Assembly: GCA_035630615.1 (NCBI GenBank)
Contig: DASQKI010000111.1
Coordinates: 1-64,000 of the forward strand
Length of the DNA: 64,000 nt
Source: DATFRX01 sp035630615
Lineage (GTDB): Bacteria > Actinomycetota > Actinomycetes > Propionibacteriales > Nocardioidaceae
Reading direction: 5' to 3'
The position numbers and the translations under genes are program-made. The notes beneath the pieces were generated by a model. That model was given only the letters and a program-made list of their open reading frames with translations, was not told the origin of the DNA and did not search any database. This document shows positions 52,377 through 60,680 of this stretch, in pieces; position 1 is the first letter of the stretch; each line of letters begins with the position of its first letter.

Positions 52377-54089
52377 ATGGCCGACTTCTTCGAGCACTAT
52401 CCCAGCTCACCCGACGAGCTCGTCGGGATCGCCGGCGAGCTCGTACGCCATTCTCGGGGCGCAAATGTCGCGATCACCCACGTCCAACACGGCGTGAACC
52501 GGGCAACCGACGCCATCGACGGGGACCTCACGTTTCCGATGGAGCAATCGTCCCACCCGGTGGTCTACCTCGGCAGGGATGTCGCCGCCGGAGCGTACTT
52601 CGCGAGCGGCGCCATCATGCGTTTCGCGGAGGCGGTCAAGACGTACAACACCGGAGTCGACCGGCTCAACAAGCAGATTCCGGAGGGCGAGTTCGACACG
52701 TTGACGGGCGGGCGGGCCGAGACGCTGCACGTGCTCGAGGCCGAGCAGGCCCGCCTCGAAGGCGACCTCGACGACGAGGCGGGTCGGGTCGCCGCGATGC
52801 TCGAGCGCGGTCCGAACGCCAAGGACCTGGCATACCTGAAAAGCCATGGCTACCTGATGCCCCTCGACCCGAAGGATCTGCCGGCCATCCCGACGGGAAG
52901 CCCTGCGGACATTCGGGCGTGGTGGGCAGGCCTGACGCTCGCCCATCAGGCGGCGCTCATCGCGTACGCGCCACGGCGGCTCGGCAACCTCAACGGCCTG
53001 CCCGCCGAGGTACGCGACGAGGCCAACCGGATCGTCCTCGCCGAGGACTACGCCGCGCTCAAGGCAAAGGACCCGGGCAAGCTGACCTCCGTCGAGATGA
53101 AGGCGCTGGCCAACATGGAGAAGATCCTGGGCCAGCTCGCCGAGCGGGAGGCGCACAAGGATCCGATCACCGGCGAGCCGGTTCCCGTCCAGCTCTACAT
53201 CTATGACCCGTACGCGTTCGACGGCGACGGCCGGGTCGCGATCGCCGTCGGCAATCTCGACGAAGCGGACCACGTCGCCGTCAACGTGCGCGGAGCCACC
53301 AACACGCAGGGCCTCTCCGCCACGCGTACGGAGAACATGTACGACCAGTCGCGGTGGGCCAGCGGTGACTCGGTCGCCGTACTCGACTGGATGGGTTACG
53401 ACGCGCCCAACACCGGAGCACCGGACCACCCCGCCTGGGACATCCCCGAGACCGGCATCGACCAGCCGGACTCCTTCGGCGTCTCCAACACGTGGATGGC
53501 CGACGCCGGCGCCCAACAGCTGGCGGCCGACGTCGCCGGTCTCCAAGCCTCGCGAAGCGACGACCCCGCACACCTGACCGTGGTCGGCCACTCCTACGGC
53601 AGCACGACCGCCGCGATCGCTGCGGAGGAGTACGGGATGCGTCCGAACGACCTCGTGCTGATCGGTAGCCCGGGCGTGCCCGCGGACGAGGCCAGCGACC
53701 TCGGAATCGAGGACGGTCACACCTGGGTCGGCAGAGCCAGCCACGACTCCGAGGCGTCATTGGGCAGTGCGTTCGCGCTCGGGAACGAGCCGGCCGATTC
53801 GGACTTCGGCGCCAACCGGTTCCGGGCCGAGCACGTCGAACGGGAAGACACCGACGACAACCACAGCGCGTCTTACTACGGCCGGAACTCCGAGGGACTC
53901 TCCAACATCGCCGCCATCGTCACCGGTCAGTACGGCAATGTCGTCGAGGCTCCGCCCCTGGACAGCGAGGACGAAGAAGACGGCGAGAAGGACCCGGAGT
54001 ACGACCGCAAACCCCACCACGTCGGTCACCTCCCGAAGCAACCGCTCCCGACGCCCGAGCCGACGGTCGACCGGCGATACGTGCCGTGA
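52377..54089 (+). CDS. DUF1023 alpha/beta-hydrolase
   Basis: A 570-residue protein. The N-terminal half (about 1-230) is helical, WXG/ESX-like in pattern. The C-terminal half (about 270-540) is a DUF1023 alpha/beta hydrolase with nucleophile elbow VVGHSYGSTT (Ser about 406) and RWASGDSVAVLDWMGYDAP before it. The end is rich in Asp/Glu/Pro. No clear signal peptide, although members are often secretion-linked. The ATG at 52377 has GGAAGGGGGG upstream; a further open frame to 52287 has no similarity. Substrate unknown. Confidence 0.85.
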   Translation: MADFFEHYPSSPDELVGIAGELVRHSRGANVAITHVQHGVNRATDAIDGDLTFPMEQSSHPVVYLGRDVAAGAYFASGAIMRFAEAVKTYNTGVDRLNKQIPEGEFDTLTGGRAETLHVLEAEQARLEGDLDDEAGRVAAMLERGPNAKDLAYLKSHGYLMPLDPKDLPAIPTGSPADIRAWWAGLTLAHQAALIAYAPRRLGNLNGLPAEVRDEANRIVLAEDYAALKAKDPGKLTSVEMKALANMEKILGQLAEREAHKDPITGEPVPVQLYIYDPYAFDGDGRVAIAVGNLDEADHVAVNVRGATNTQGLSATRTENMYDQSRWASGDSVAVLDWMGYDAPNTGAPDHPAWDIPETGIDQPDSFGVSNTWMADAGAQQLAADVAGLQASRSDDPAHLTVVGHSYGSTTAAIAAEEYGMRPNDLVLIGSPGVPADEASDLGIEDGHTWVGRASHDSEASLGSAFALGNEPADSDFGANRFRAEHVEREDTDDNHSASYYGRNSEGLSNIAAIVTGQYGNVVEAPPLDSEDEEDGEKDPEYDRKPHHVGHLPKQPLPTPEPTVDRRYVP

Positions 54090-54099
54090 GCCATCGGAG

Positions 54100-54531
54100 T
54101 CAGCTCGCCGCGTCGTCCGCGATGAGTCGCTTGCCCATGCTGACGACCTCGTCGACCCGATAGCCGATCGCCTCGTAGAAACCGATCGCAGTCGAGTTGT
54201 CCACGCGAATCTGCAGATTGAGCTTGGGGCAACCGTAGGCCAGCAACCGGGCCTCGGCTTCGTCCATCAGGCGTCGACCGAGGCCACCGCGCCGCCGGCT
54301 AGGCGCGACCGCCAGATAGTTGACCCATCCCCGATGGCCGTCGTAGCCCGCCATCACCGTGCCCACAACGTCCCGCCCGCTCGTGGCGACCAGGAACCCG
54401 TCGGCTTGGACCGACTGCTTGCGCGCGATGTCGCGGCGCGGATCGTTCCACGGACGGGTCAGGCCGCAGGCTTGCCACAGCGCGACGACGGCGTCCTCGT
54501 CCTCGGGACGAAACGAACGGATCTCGGTCAA
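54100..54531 (-). CDS. GNAT-family acetyltransferase, YpeA-like
   Basis: A 143-residue GNAT matching YpeA/YjdJ-like proteins: MTEIRSFRPEDEDAVVALWQ, WNDPRRDIARK, VNYLAVAPSRRRGGLGRRLM (acetyl-CoA loop) and LNLQIRVDN-TAIGFYEAIGY. The substrate is not known for this subgroup. It is 6 bp downstream of an ASCH gene on the same strand, so the two are probably cotranscribed. Convergent with the DUF1023 gene (10-bp gap). Confidence 0.88.
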   Translation of the reverse strand: MTEIRSFRPEDEDAVVALWQACGLTRPWNDPRRDIARKQSVQADGFLVATSGRDVVGTVMAGYDGHRGWVNYLAVAPSRRRGGLGRRLMDEAEARLLAYGCPKLNLQIRVDNSTAIGFYEAIGYRVDEVVSMGKRLIADDAAS

Positions 54532-54537
54532 GGCGAG

Positions 54538-54981
54538 TCAGCCAAGCCGCTCGACGAGCCGGAACCGCTCCAGGACGACGCGGGTCGAGTCGTCCACGGT
54601 GAACGCGGGGTCGCCGACCGCTTCCCGTAGCTCCGCGCTGTGCCAGAAGTCCTCGTGGCCGCGCCGCCACTCCTCGACGGTCGTGTGGCCCTCGCCCTCG
54701 TCGACCGCATGGGCGAGATCGACGTCCGCGAGTGCCACGACCTCGACACCGGTCACCTCGATTACGGCCACTGGACGGTCCGCGGAGTCCACGACGACGG
54801 AGCGCTCGCCGACCCGAGGCAGGGGCTCGCTCTCGGCCTCGTACGCATCCGCGAGACCGGTCGTCGAGACCTTGCGTCCGTCGAGGATCGCGTCGACCAG
54901 CGTGTCTCTCAGAGGCCCCGGAAAAGCGAAGTACGCCTTCGGCATCGACTCGAGCTCATCGGGTTCAAAAACGCTGCCCAC
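54538..54981 (-). CDS. ASCH-domain protein
   Basis: A 147-residue protein with the ASCH (PUA-like) fold: FPGPLRDTLVDAILDGRKVS, the ASCH motif region VGERSVVVDSADRPVAVIEV and C-terminal EEWRRGHEDFW. ASCH proteins bind RNA or cleave modified nucleosides (N4-acetylcytidine amidohydrolase in the YqfB group); this belongs to the longer YhfF-like type. The GTG at 54981 is tentative; a later ATG (MPKAYFAF) is possible. Upstream partner of the GNAT gene. Confidence 0.82.
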   Translation of the reverse strand: MGSVFEPDELESMPKAYFAFPGPLRDTLVDAILDGRKVSTTGLADAYEAESEPLPRVGERSVVVDSADRPVAVIEVTGVEVVALADVDLAHAVDEGEGHTTVEEWRRGHEDFWHSAELREAVGDPAFTVDDSTRVVLERFRLVERLG

Positions 54982-55081
54982 CCGCGCAAGGTAGCAGCCA
55001 TCTCGGACCCGGACCGATGAGTTTTCGTGACCCAGCGGGTCTCTCTGTGTGACGGACCATGCGACGACGAGAGGACCGCTC

Positions 55082-55531
55082 ATGGACCCGACCGCACGCT
55101 TTCGTGCCACCCTCGAGCTCGGCGGCAAGACCGCCACCGGTATCCACGTGCCCGACGCCGTTGTCGAGAGCCTCGGCGCCGGCCGGCGGCCGCCCGTCCA
55201 GGTGACGATCAACGGCCACTCGTACCCGAGCACGATCGCGTCGATGGGCGGCCGGTTCATGCTCCCGATGAGCGCGGAAAACCGATCCTGCGCCGGCGTC
55301 TCCGCCGGTGACGAGGTGGACGTCCAGCTCGTGGTCGACACCAGGCCGCGTACGGTCGATGTCCCGACCGACCTGGCCGAAGCGCTCGACCGCGAGGCGG
55401 ACGCGAAGCGCCGATTCGGCGAACTGTCCTACAGTCATCAACGGCGCTACGTCCTGTCGGTCGAAGGCGCCAAGCAGCCCGAGACGCGCAAGCGGCGCAT
55501 CGACAAGACGGTCGCCGAACTCACGGGCTGA
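55082..55531 (+). CDS. DUF1905/YdeI-OmpD-associated-like protein
   Basis: A 149-residue protein. Residues about 1-90 form the DUF1905 beta-barrel-like domain (RFRATLELGGKTATGIHVPD, GGRFMLPMSAENRSCAGV). Residues about 95-149 are the helical bacteriocin-protection YdeI/OmpD-associated motif (DLAEALDREADAKRRFGELSY, RKRRIDKTVAEL). The biochemical role is not established. The ATG at 55082 matches the domain start. Confidence 0.85.
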   Translation: MDPTARFRATLELGGKTATGIHVPDAVVESLGAGRRPPVQVTINGHSYPSTIASMGGRFMLPMSAENRSCAGVSAGDEVDVQLVVDTRPRTVDVPTDLAEALDREADAKRRFGELSYSHQRRYVLSVEGAKQPETRKRRIDKTVAELTG

Positions 55532-55550
55532 CCACGCTCCGCACCGTCGG

Positions 55551-56138
55551 CTAGTCGAAACTCAGGCGAGGTACGCGAGCGAAGAGGCGCTCGGGCAACT
55601 CGCCGGACCAGTCGGCTCCGGCGCGAGCCCACGCGGTGAGGTCGAGGTCGACACCATCGGCGGCCGACGGCCACCCCGACGCCGAGACCACTCTCCACCG
55701 CGAGGCGCCGGTCTCGAACACCGTCTCGGCGTCGACCGCCGCCAGGTCGACCGACCGGATGCCGGTCGCGACCACCGGTCGCAGTTCGGCCACGGAGCAA
55801 ATGATCGCCGGACCGCTGAACCACGCGAGCACGAGACAACCGTCGGGAGTCGCCATCGAGGTACGGATGAAGCGAGCCGGAATGTGCACGAGCGTTGCCG
55901 GTCCGTACGTCCGTCCCTCCAACTCGAGTCGGCCGTCGAGCACGACGAGGTCCTCGGCCACCAGGTAGCCGCATGGCACCGCGCGACCGAATCCGGCCGG
56001 GAAGCGCCCCAGCATCGTGAGCGCGTCGCCGTCGGACTCCAGCGGCACCAGGTCGAGGTCGTGGCTCGCTCCGGGCATCGGGACCGACTGCCAGGGCTGA
56101 TCCGGCTCCCGAAGGTCGATCTGACGCGGCCGCAGCAT
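55551..56138 (-). CDS. Cupin-like protein at the end of a CoA-metabolism operon
   Basis: A 195-residue beta-rich protein with cupin-like strands: VPCGYLVAEDLVVLDGRLEL followed by GPATLVHIPARFIRT, resembling DUF4437/ChrR-type cupins. Obvious His-based metal ligands are weak, so catalysis is uncertain. It starts 7 bp after the acyl-CoA dehydrogenase stop and is probably cotranscribed with it and with the CaiB-like gene. Confidence 0.6.
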   Translation of the reverse strand: MLRPRQIDLREPDQPWQSVPMPGASHDLDLVPLESDGDALTMLGRFPAGFGRAVPCGYLVAEDLVVLDGRLELEGRTYGPATLVHIPARFIRTSMATPDGCLVLAWFSGPAIICSVAELRPVVATGIRSVDLAAVDAETVFETGASRWRVVSASGWPSAADGVDLDLTAWARAGADWSGELPERLFARVPRLSFD

Positions 56139-56145
56139 GAGACGC

Positions 56146-57306
56146 TCATCCGACGACGGTCTCGCCGCGCACCAACGACTTGGCGACGACCGTACGCAGG
56201 ACTTCGTTGGTGCCTTCGCCGATGCTCATCAAGATGGCGTCCCGGTAGAGGCGCTCGACCTCGAACTCGGTCGAGTAACCGTAGCCGCCATGGACTTTCA
56301 TCGCGTCGATGGCGGCGTCCAACGCCACCTCTGAGCAGAAGATCTTTGCCATCCCGGTCTCGCCGTCGGCCCGACCGGCCCGGACGGCGGCCGCCGACCA
56401 GTACGCCATCAATCGCGCCGCCTGCACTCGGATCGCGAGGTCGGCGAGCTTGAGCTGGATCGCCTGGAAGTCGGCGATGGTCTGTCCGAAGGCCTTGCGC
56501 TGCTTCGCGTACGCGAGCGCCTCGTCGTGCGCCCGTTGCGCGATCCCCACCGAGCGAGCGGCGATGTTGACCCGACCCCATTCGAGCGCCGACAGCACTT
56601 GTTGCATGCCGCGTCCTTCGACGTCTCCGAGCAGTTGGTCGGCGGGAACGCGTACTCCGTCGAGCACGATCTCGCACGACTCGGTGCCCTTGTAACCGAG
56701 CTTCGGGATGTCCTTGGTGATCTCGAAGCCGTCGAGCTCCGGGTCGACCAGCAGCACACTCATGCCGCGATGTGCCGGCGACTGATCCGGGTCGGTCTTG
56801 ACCAGCACCGGCAAGGGATCGGCGTAACGGGCGTTGGTGATCCACATCTTGTTGCCGCTGACGACGTAGTGATCGCCGTCGCGTCGGGCGACCGTCCGGA
56901 TGCCCTGCAGGTCGGTCCCAGCATCGGGCTCGGTGAGAGCGATGCCGGTCCGTCGAGCGCCGGTCGCGAGGTCCGGCAGGTACGCCGCTCGCTGCTCCTC
57001 GGTCGCGTGCATCGCGATCATCCGGCACGCCAGCGAGTGACTCCCCAAGATCCCGGCGATGCCCATCCAGCCACGCGAGAGCTCTTCGAAGACCAACGCG
57101 AACGACACCGGGTCGAGGTCCAGACCGCCGTACTCCTCCGGCACCGTGATGCCGAACAGGCCCATGTCGGCCATGCCCTTCACAATCTCGGTCGGATAGC
57201 GGCCGGCCTGCTCCCAGTCGCGGGCGACCGGAATGATCTCGCGGTCGACGAACGTACGCAGCAGTGCGCGAAACTCGCGCTGATCCTCAGTGAAGTCGAA
57301 GGCCAT
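56146..57306 (-). CDS. Acyl-CoA dehydrogenase
   Basis: A 386-residue flavoenzyme of normal length with the family signatures GIALTEPDAGTDL (substrate/FAD loop), KMWITNA and QRKAFGQTIADFQAIQ, plus HGGYGYSTEFEVERLYRDA (FAD-binding C-terminus, base region near IGEGTNEV). It forms enoyl-CoA from an unknown acyl-CoA and passes electrons to ETF. AAGGGATAGCG precedes the ATG. It lies in an operon with a CaiB-like CoA transferase (15 bp upstream) and a cupin (7 bp downstream), suggesting catabolism of one carboxylic acid. Confidence 0.93.
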   Translation of the reverse strand: MAFDFTEDQREFRALLRTFVDREIIPVARDWEQAGRYPTEIVKGMADMGLFGITVPEEYGGLDLDPVSFALVFEELSRGWMGIAGILGSHSLACRMIAMHATEEQRAAYLPDLATGARRTGIALTEPDAGTDLQGIRTVARRDGDHYVVSGNKMWITNARYADPLPVLVKTDPDQSPAHRGMSVLLVDPELDGFEITKDIPKLGYKGTESCEIVLDGVRVPADQLLGDVEGRGMQQVLSALEWGRVNIAARSVGIAQRAHDEALAYAKQRKAFGQTIADFQAIQLKLADLAIRVQAARLMAYWSAAAVRAGRADGETGMAKIFCSEVALDAAIDAMKVHGGYGYSTEFEVERLYRDAILMSIGEGTNEVLRTVVAKSLVRGETVVG

Positions 57307-57321
57307 CGCTATCCCTTCGCG

Positions 57322-58128
57322 TCATCGAGTGGCAGCCTCCGCCTCGGGGGTGCCCGGGAGGACCTCGTCGAAGTGCTCGTTCCGCAGCGGCGCCCGGCGG
57401 TATTCCGGCCGCTCCGACCCGACCCGGACCGGCGACACCACCTGCCGCACGGTCCCGAACCACGGATGCCCGGTCTCGGCGATCAACTCACGGGCCTGCG
57501 TATGTTCCTCGCGGAGCGCGGCCGGCACGTCGTTGATCGGGCCACACGGGATGCTCGCCGGGTAGAGCTTCGACAACCACTCGTCGACTGTCCGCTCGCG
57601 AAAGATCGCCTTCAACTGGTCGAGCAACTCGTCGGCGTTGTCACCTCGGCTCGAGAAGGTGGCGTAGGGCGACCCCTGCTCGGCCCACTCCGGATGACCC
57701 ACGACGTCGGCCAGTCGGGTCCAGAACTTCTCCTTGGCGCACCCGACGACGATCCAGCCGTCACTGGCCTCGAATGCCTGAAACGGCACGAGCGACGGAT
57801 GAGCCGAATGCCGCGTCCGCGTCGGCTCGTAGCCCGCCGTCATATGCCAGGTCGCCGGATAGCCGAGCAGCGTGATCGCGGTGTCGTAGAGGCTGACGTC
57901 GCAGTCCATCCCGACCCCGTCGCGGCGGGCGGCATGGAGGCCGGCGAGCAGTGAGACCGCCGCCACGTAGCCGCCGGAGTAGTCGACCAGGGACAGGCCG
58001 TCGCCGCCGACCCGAGGGTCCTCGATCTTGATCACTTCGGCACCGAGGTCGGCCAGATGCAGGCTCCCGAACGGACCGGCGCCGTACTGTTCGATCGAGA
58101 CGATGCGTACGTCCTGCAACGGCTTCAT
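57322..58128 (-). CDS. CaiB/BaiF-type CoA transferase with an internal in-frame deletion
   Basis: The 268-residue product starts as a normal CaiB/BaiF family III CoA transferase (KPLQDVRIVSIEQYGAGPFG, then LGAEVIKIEDPRVGGD). It then jumps to a segment normally about 110-120 residues further on (GLSLVDYSGGYVAAVSLLAG) and continues normally to the end. The missing part contains the segment that carries the catalytic Asp and much of the CoA site; full-length members are about 380-400 residues. It is therefore probably inactive, unless an assembly error is responsible. Start at 58128 (AGAGG 7 nt upstream); 58152 is an alternative. First gene of the operon with the acyl-CoA dehydrogenase. Confidence 0.75.
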   Translation of the reverse strand: MKPLQDVRIVSIEQYGAGPFGSLHLADLGAEVIKIEDPRVGGDGLSLVDYSGGYVAAVSLLAGLHAARRDGVGMDCDVSLYDTAITLLGYPATWHMTAGYEPTRTRHSAHPSLVPFQAFEASDGWIVVGCAKEKFWTRLADVVGHPEWAEQGSPYATFSSRGDNADELLDQLKAIFRERTVDEWLSKLYPASIPCGPINDVPAALREEHTQARELIAETGHPWFGTVRQVVSPVRVGSERPEYRRAPLRNEHFDEVLPGTPEAEAATR

Positions 58129-58220
58129 CCCAGGGCCTCTGTCGCCGGTCATCGTGGGACTACACCTTAGCCAGAAGGCAGATCAGCGATCTGTCCGATG
58201 TAACTCGCTGTGGTTCCGGG

Positions 58221-58754
58221 TCAGTAGCCGCCGCCGTACTCGTAACCGCCGTCGTTGCCACCGGAGTCATCGCCGGTGTCATCGGCGCTCGCGTCGGTCG
58301 CCGCCGCATGCCACGTGAACGAAACTCCGCCGAAGCTGTCGGTCAGGTCGTCGCCGGTCGCCTGGCCCGGACTCTTGTCGAGCTTGAACGTGTATAGCGG
58401 CGCACCGTCGAGGGTCAGCTGCTTGGCTCCGGTGTCGTCTCGCGTCACCGTGCCCAAGCCGTCGATGTCCGACGGCAGGTCGCCGGTCGCCTTGGCGGGT
58501 GACCAGAAGCCCAGACAGGCGTCGACGCATTTGATGGTGCCGTCGGACTCCTGGTCGGCGAAGTAGAGCGTACGGCCCGAGCTGTCGACGAGCACGGGCC
58601 CTACGCCGGACACGTCGCTGGCCTGCACCAAGTCGGAGCTCGACGCGGAGGCGCTGGAGTTACCGTCACTTGATCCACATGCCGCCAGCATGACGGCGAG
58701 GACTGCGGCTCCGAGCGGGCCGATGGTTCGGGAAGTTGTCGATGAATACCTCAT
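58221..58754 (-). CDS. COG4315-type predicted lipoprotein (Lipoprotein_15 repeats)
   Basis: A 177-residue lipoprotein with a signal peptide and lipobox LAAC (MLAACGSSDG, Cys about residue 26). Two copies of the Lipoprotein_15 pattern follow: VLVDSSGRTLYFADQES...CLGFWSPA and LTLDGAPLYTFKLDKSPGQA. The C-terminus is an Asp/Gly/Tyr tail (GGNDGGYEYGGGY). Exported, function unknown. It is divergent from an ECF sigma factor gene and separated by a palindrome, a typical layout for a sigma-controlled target. Confidence 0.88.
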   Translation of the reverse strand: MRYSSTTSRTIGPLGAAVLAVMLAACGSSDGNSSASASSSDLVQASDVSGVGPVLVDSSGRTLYFADQESDGTIKCVDACLGFWSPAKATGDLPSDIDGLGTVTRDDTGAKQLTLDGAPLYTFKLDKSPGQATGDDLTDSFGGVSFTWHAAATDASADDTGDDSGGNDGGYEYGGGY

Positions 58755-58782
58755 GCCACCGATACGCGCGGCGGCGCCGCAT

Positions 58783-58796
58783 GGTTCAAATGAACC
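58783..58796. promoter_or_regulatory. Palindrome between the COG4315 lipoprotein and ECF sigma genes
   Basis: Perfect inverted repeat GGTTCA-AA-TGAACC (58783-58796), 29 bp upstream of the lipoprotein start and 29 bp upstream of the proposed sigma start at 58825. The symmetrical placement suggests an operator or back-to-back promoters; AACCGTTC after it may be part of an ECF -35 element. Confidence 0.45.
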
Positions 58797-58824
58797 GTTC
58801 GGGCTTTCGCCGCGTACTCATGGT

Positions 58825-59343
58825 GTGGACGAAACGCTGGGTCGGGGCGACGCGGCGGTCCGAGCGATGTACGACCGGCATCGCGGACCGCTGATGGGCT
58901 ACGTCCTCCGCACGGTCGGGGGCGACTATCAGCACGCCGAGGACGTCGTCCAGGAAACGATGACCCGGGCCTGGCAGCGATCCGACGCGCTGACTCCGGA
59001 GGAGGCCGGGCCGTGGCTCTTCACAGTCGCACACAACCTGATCGTCTCCGGATTCCGCCGACGCGCCGCCCGGCCGCCCGAGGTGCCGATCGGGGAGCGT
59101 GACTTCGAGGCGGCGGGCGATGACATCGACCGGGCCCTGCAGTCGTGGCAGGTGGCGTCGGCCCTCCGGACCCTCAGCGACAACCATCGCCAGGTGATTG
59201 TCGAGCTCTTCTTTCGCCGCCGCACCGTATCCGAAGCCGCGACCGTCCTGGGCGTGCCGGTCGGGACCGTGAAGTCCCGGTCCTACTACGCGCTGCGAGC
59301 CCTCCGGATCGTGCTCGAGGAGCAAGGGGTGATGAGCTCATGA
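58825..59343 (+). CDS. ECF RNA polymerase sigma factor
   Basis: A 172-residue sigma-70 family protein with region 2 (MYDRHRGPLMGYVLRTVGGD, HAEDVVQETMTRAWQ) and region 4 (LSDNHRQVIVELFFRRRTVS, GVPVGTVKSRSYYALRALR). The frame is open from 58690, but upstream starts overlap the palindrome and the divergent gene, so I take the GTG at 58825 (MDETLGRGD). It overlaps its anti-sigma gene by 4 bp, so the two are coupled. Resembles SigL-type actinobacterial ECF factors. Confidence 0.9.
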   Translation: MDETLGRGDAAVRAMYDRHRGPLMGYVLRTVGGDYQHAEDVVQETMTRAWQRSDALTPEEAGPWLFTVAHNLIVSGFRRRAARPPEVPIGERDFEAAGDDIDRALQSWQVASALRTLSDNHRQVIVELFFRRRTVSEAATVLGVPVGTVKSRSYYALRALRIVLEEQGVMSS

Positions 59344-59978
59344 CCTGCATGCAGACCGTCTCGCTCGGCGCCTACGTACTCGGTGCGCTGGACGCCTCAG
59401 AGCGGCTCGAGACCGAGGAACACCTCCGCGACTGCGCCCAGTGCCGGGACGAGCTGGTACGGCTGGCGCCGTTGCCCGGTCTGCTGGGTCAGGTGTCGCT
59501 CGACGACGTACTCGCACCAGAACCGCCGATGCGGCCAGCCGACGCGACTCCACCGGCGAAGCCGGCTCCACACCGTCGTCGGATCATCGCCACGGTCGCC
59601 GCGTCGGCGCTGCTGCTGGTCGGCGTCGGCCTCGCCGGTCGAGTCGTCGTCGACGACGGATCCACGACGGCTGCCACCACGTGGTCGACTCCGGTCGACG
59701 CCTCCGGCATCGATGCCACCGCGCAGCTGGCCGACCGCGGCTGGGGCACCGACATCGAGCTCACCATGGACGATCTGCCCGCTCACGCGCGGTGTCGCCT
59801 CGTCGTCATCGGGTCCGACGGCCGCGTCGAGACGGCCGGCTGGTGGACGACCGGCTATGCCGCCGAGGCCGACGTACCGGCGAGCACGTCGATCGAGAGC
59901 GATGCGATCGACCGGATGGAGATCCGGACCGGGTCCCGCGTACTCGCCGTTCTGCAGCCGACGGACACCGCGACCTGA
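59340..59978 (+). CDS. Membrane-anchored zinc-type anti-sigma factor
   Basis: A 212-residue protein. The cytoplasmic N-terminus carries a zf-HC2/ZAS-like motif (EEHLRDCAQCRDELV, H-x3-C-x2-C) that would hold the sigma factor. One membrane helix (about 80-100, IIATVAASALLLVGVGLAG) and an extracytoplasmic domain of about 110 residues follow (LADRGWGTDIELTMDDLPAH, then VLAVLQPTDTAT). The ATG overlaps the sigma stop (ATGA). It should release the sigma factor on oxidation or proteolysis. Confidence 0.88.
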   Translation: MTCMQTVSLGAYVLGALDASERLETEEHLRDCAQCRDELVRLAPLPGLLGQVSLDDVLAPEPPMRPADATPPAKPAPHRRRIIATVAASALLLVGVGLAGRVVVDDGSTTAATTWSTPVDASGIDATAQLADRGWGTDIELTMDDLPAHARCRLVVIGSDGRVETAGWWTTGYAAEADVPASTSIESDAIDRMEIRTGSRVLAVLQPTDTAT

Positions 59979-60264
59979 GTCAGCTCCCGTCAGGTGCAGG
60001 GCCAGCTCGCGTCCCTGAAAGACGGTGACAAATCAGAAGTCTGTCCAATTCGACGCGTTGCCTATGGACTCGTCCGGATTCCTGGGTGTAGAAGTAATGC
60101 CGCGGGCGGCAGAGCTGGCTGAGACGAACGGGAGCGCAACGGGGCCTTGCGTCACTTCCACTCCTCGACGCTGCACGCACGAAGGGACGACCGGATCGGG
60201 ACGGTCACAGCACGGCGTCGACATCAGGCGACGCTGCCGTTCTTGAGGGAGAGGGAAGCCAAGC

Positions 60265-60549
60265 GTGACCGTGTTCTTCCACGCGATCATTCGCCGCCAG
60301 GCAATCGGACGCGGACCCAACACCATGGGCACCATCACCATCTATCGCGACGCCGACGAATCCGACCGCGGATCCGCGTCCGGCATCGCCGAAACGGTCA
60401 AGCGACTGCGTCTCGCGCCCGGCCAAGACCCGGACGTGCTGATGAGCATGAACGGCTGGGAGAGCTGCGGCCAATCCACCAAGCGAGGCGGACTGGTCGT
60501 CGTCCCCGTGCAGCCCACCTCGTGGAGCGTAAAGAGCCGCGTGTCCTGA
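60265..60549 (+). CDS. Small protein of unknown function
   Basis: A 94-residue frame from GTG at 60265 with GAGGGAAGCC upstream; an internal ATG at 60325 (MGTITIYRDADESDRGS) is an alternative. I do not recognise a family. There is no signal peptide, membrane helix or clear motif. It is isolated, with about 285 bp before it (59979-60264) in which I see nothing supported and 130 bp after it. Could be spurious. Confidence 0.4.
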   Translation: MTVFFHAIIRRQAIGRGPNTMGTITIYRDADESDRGSASGIAETVKRLRLAPGQDPDVLMSMNGWESCGQSTKRGGLVVVPVQPTSWSVKSRVS

Positions 60550-60680
60550 CGCCATCTGTAGGGCACAGCGCCGCGTACGAGATTTACGTCCGGCGCCGGC
60601 CGACGACCTGGGAAGACGTGCCGGGCTGAGACCGAGATCGCGCCTGCGGGGTTGTCGTCGGGGTCGCCTATCGTCGAGTC

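Noticed and set aside
60025..60246. 73-codon frame between the anti-sigma gene and the small orphan
   Set aside because: No ribosome binding site, Cys/Arg-rich low-complexity end, no similarity that I can see.
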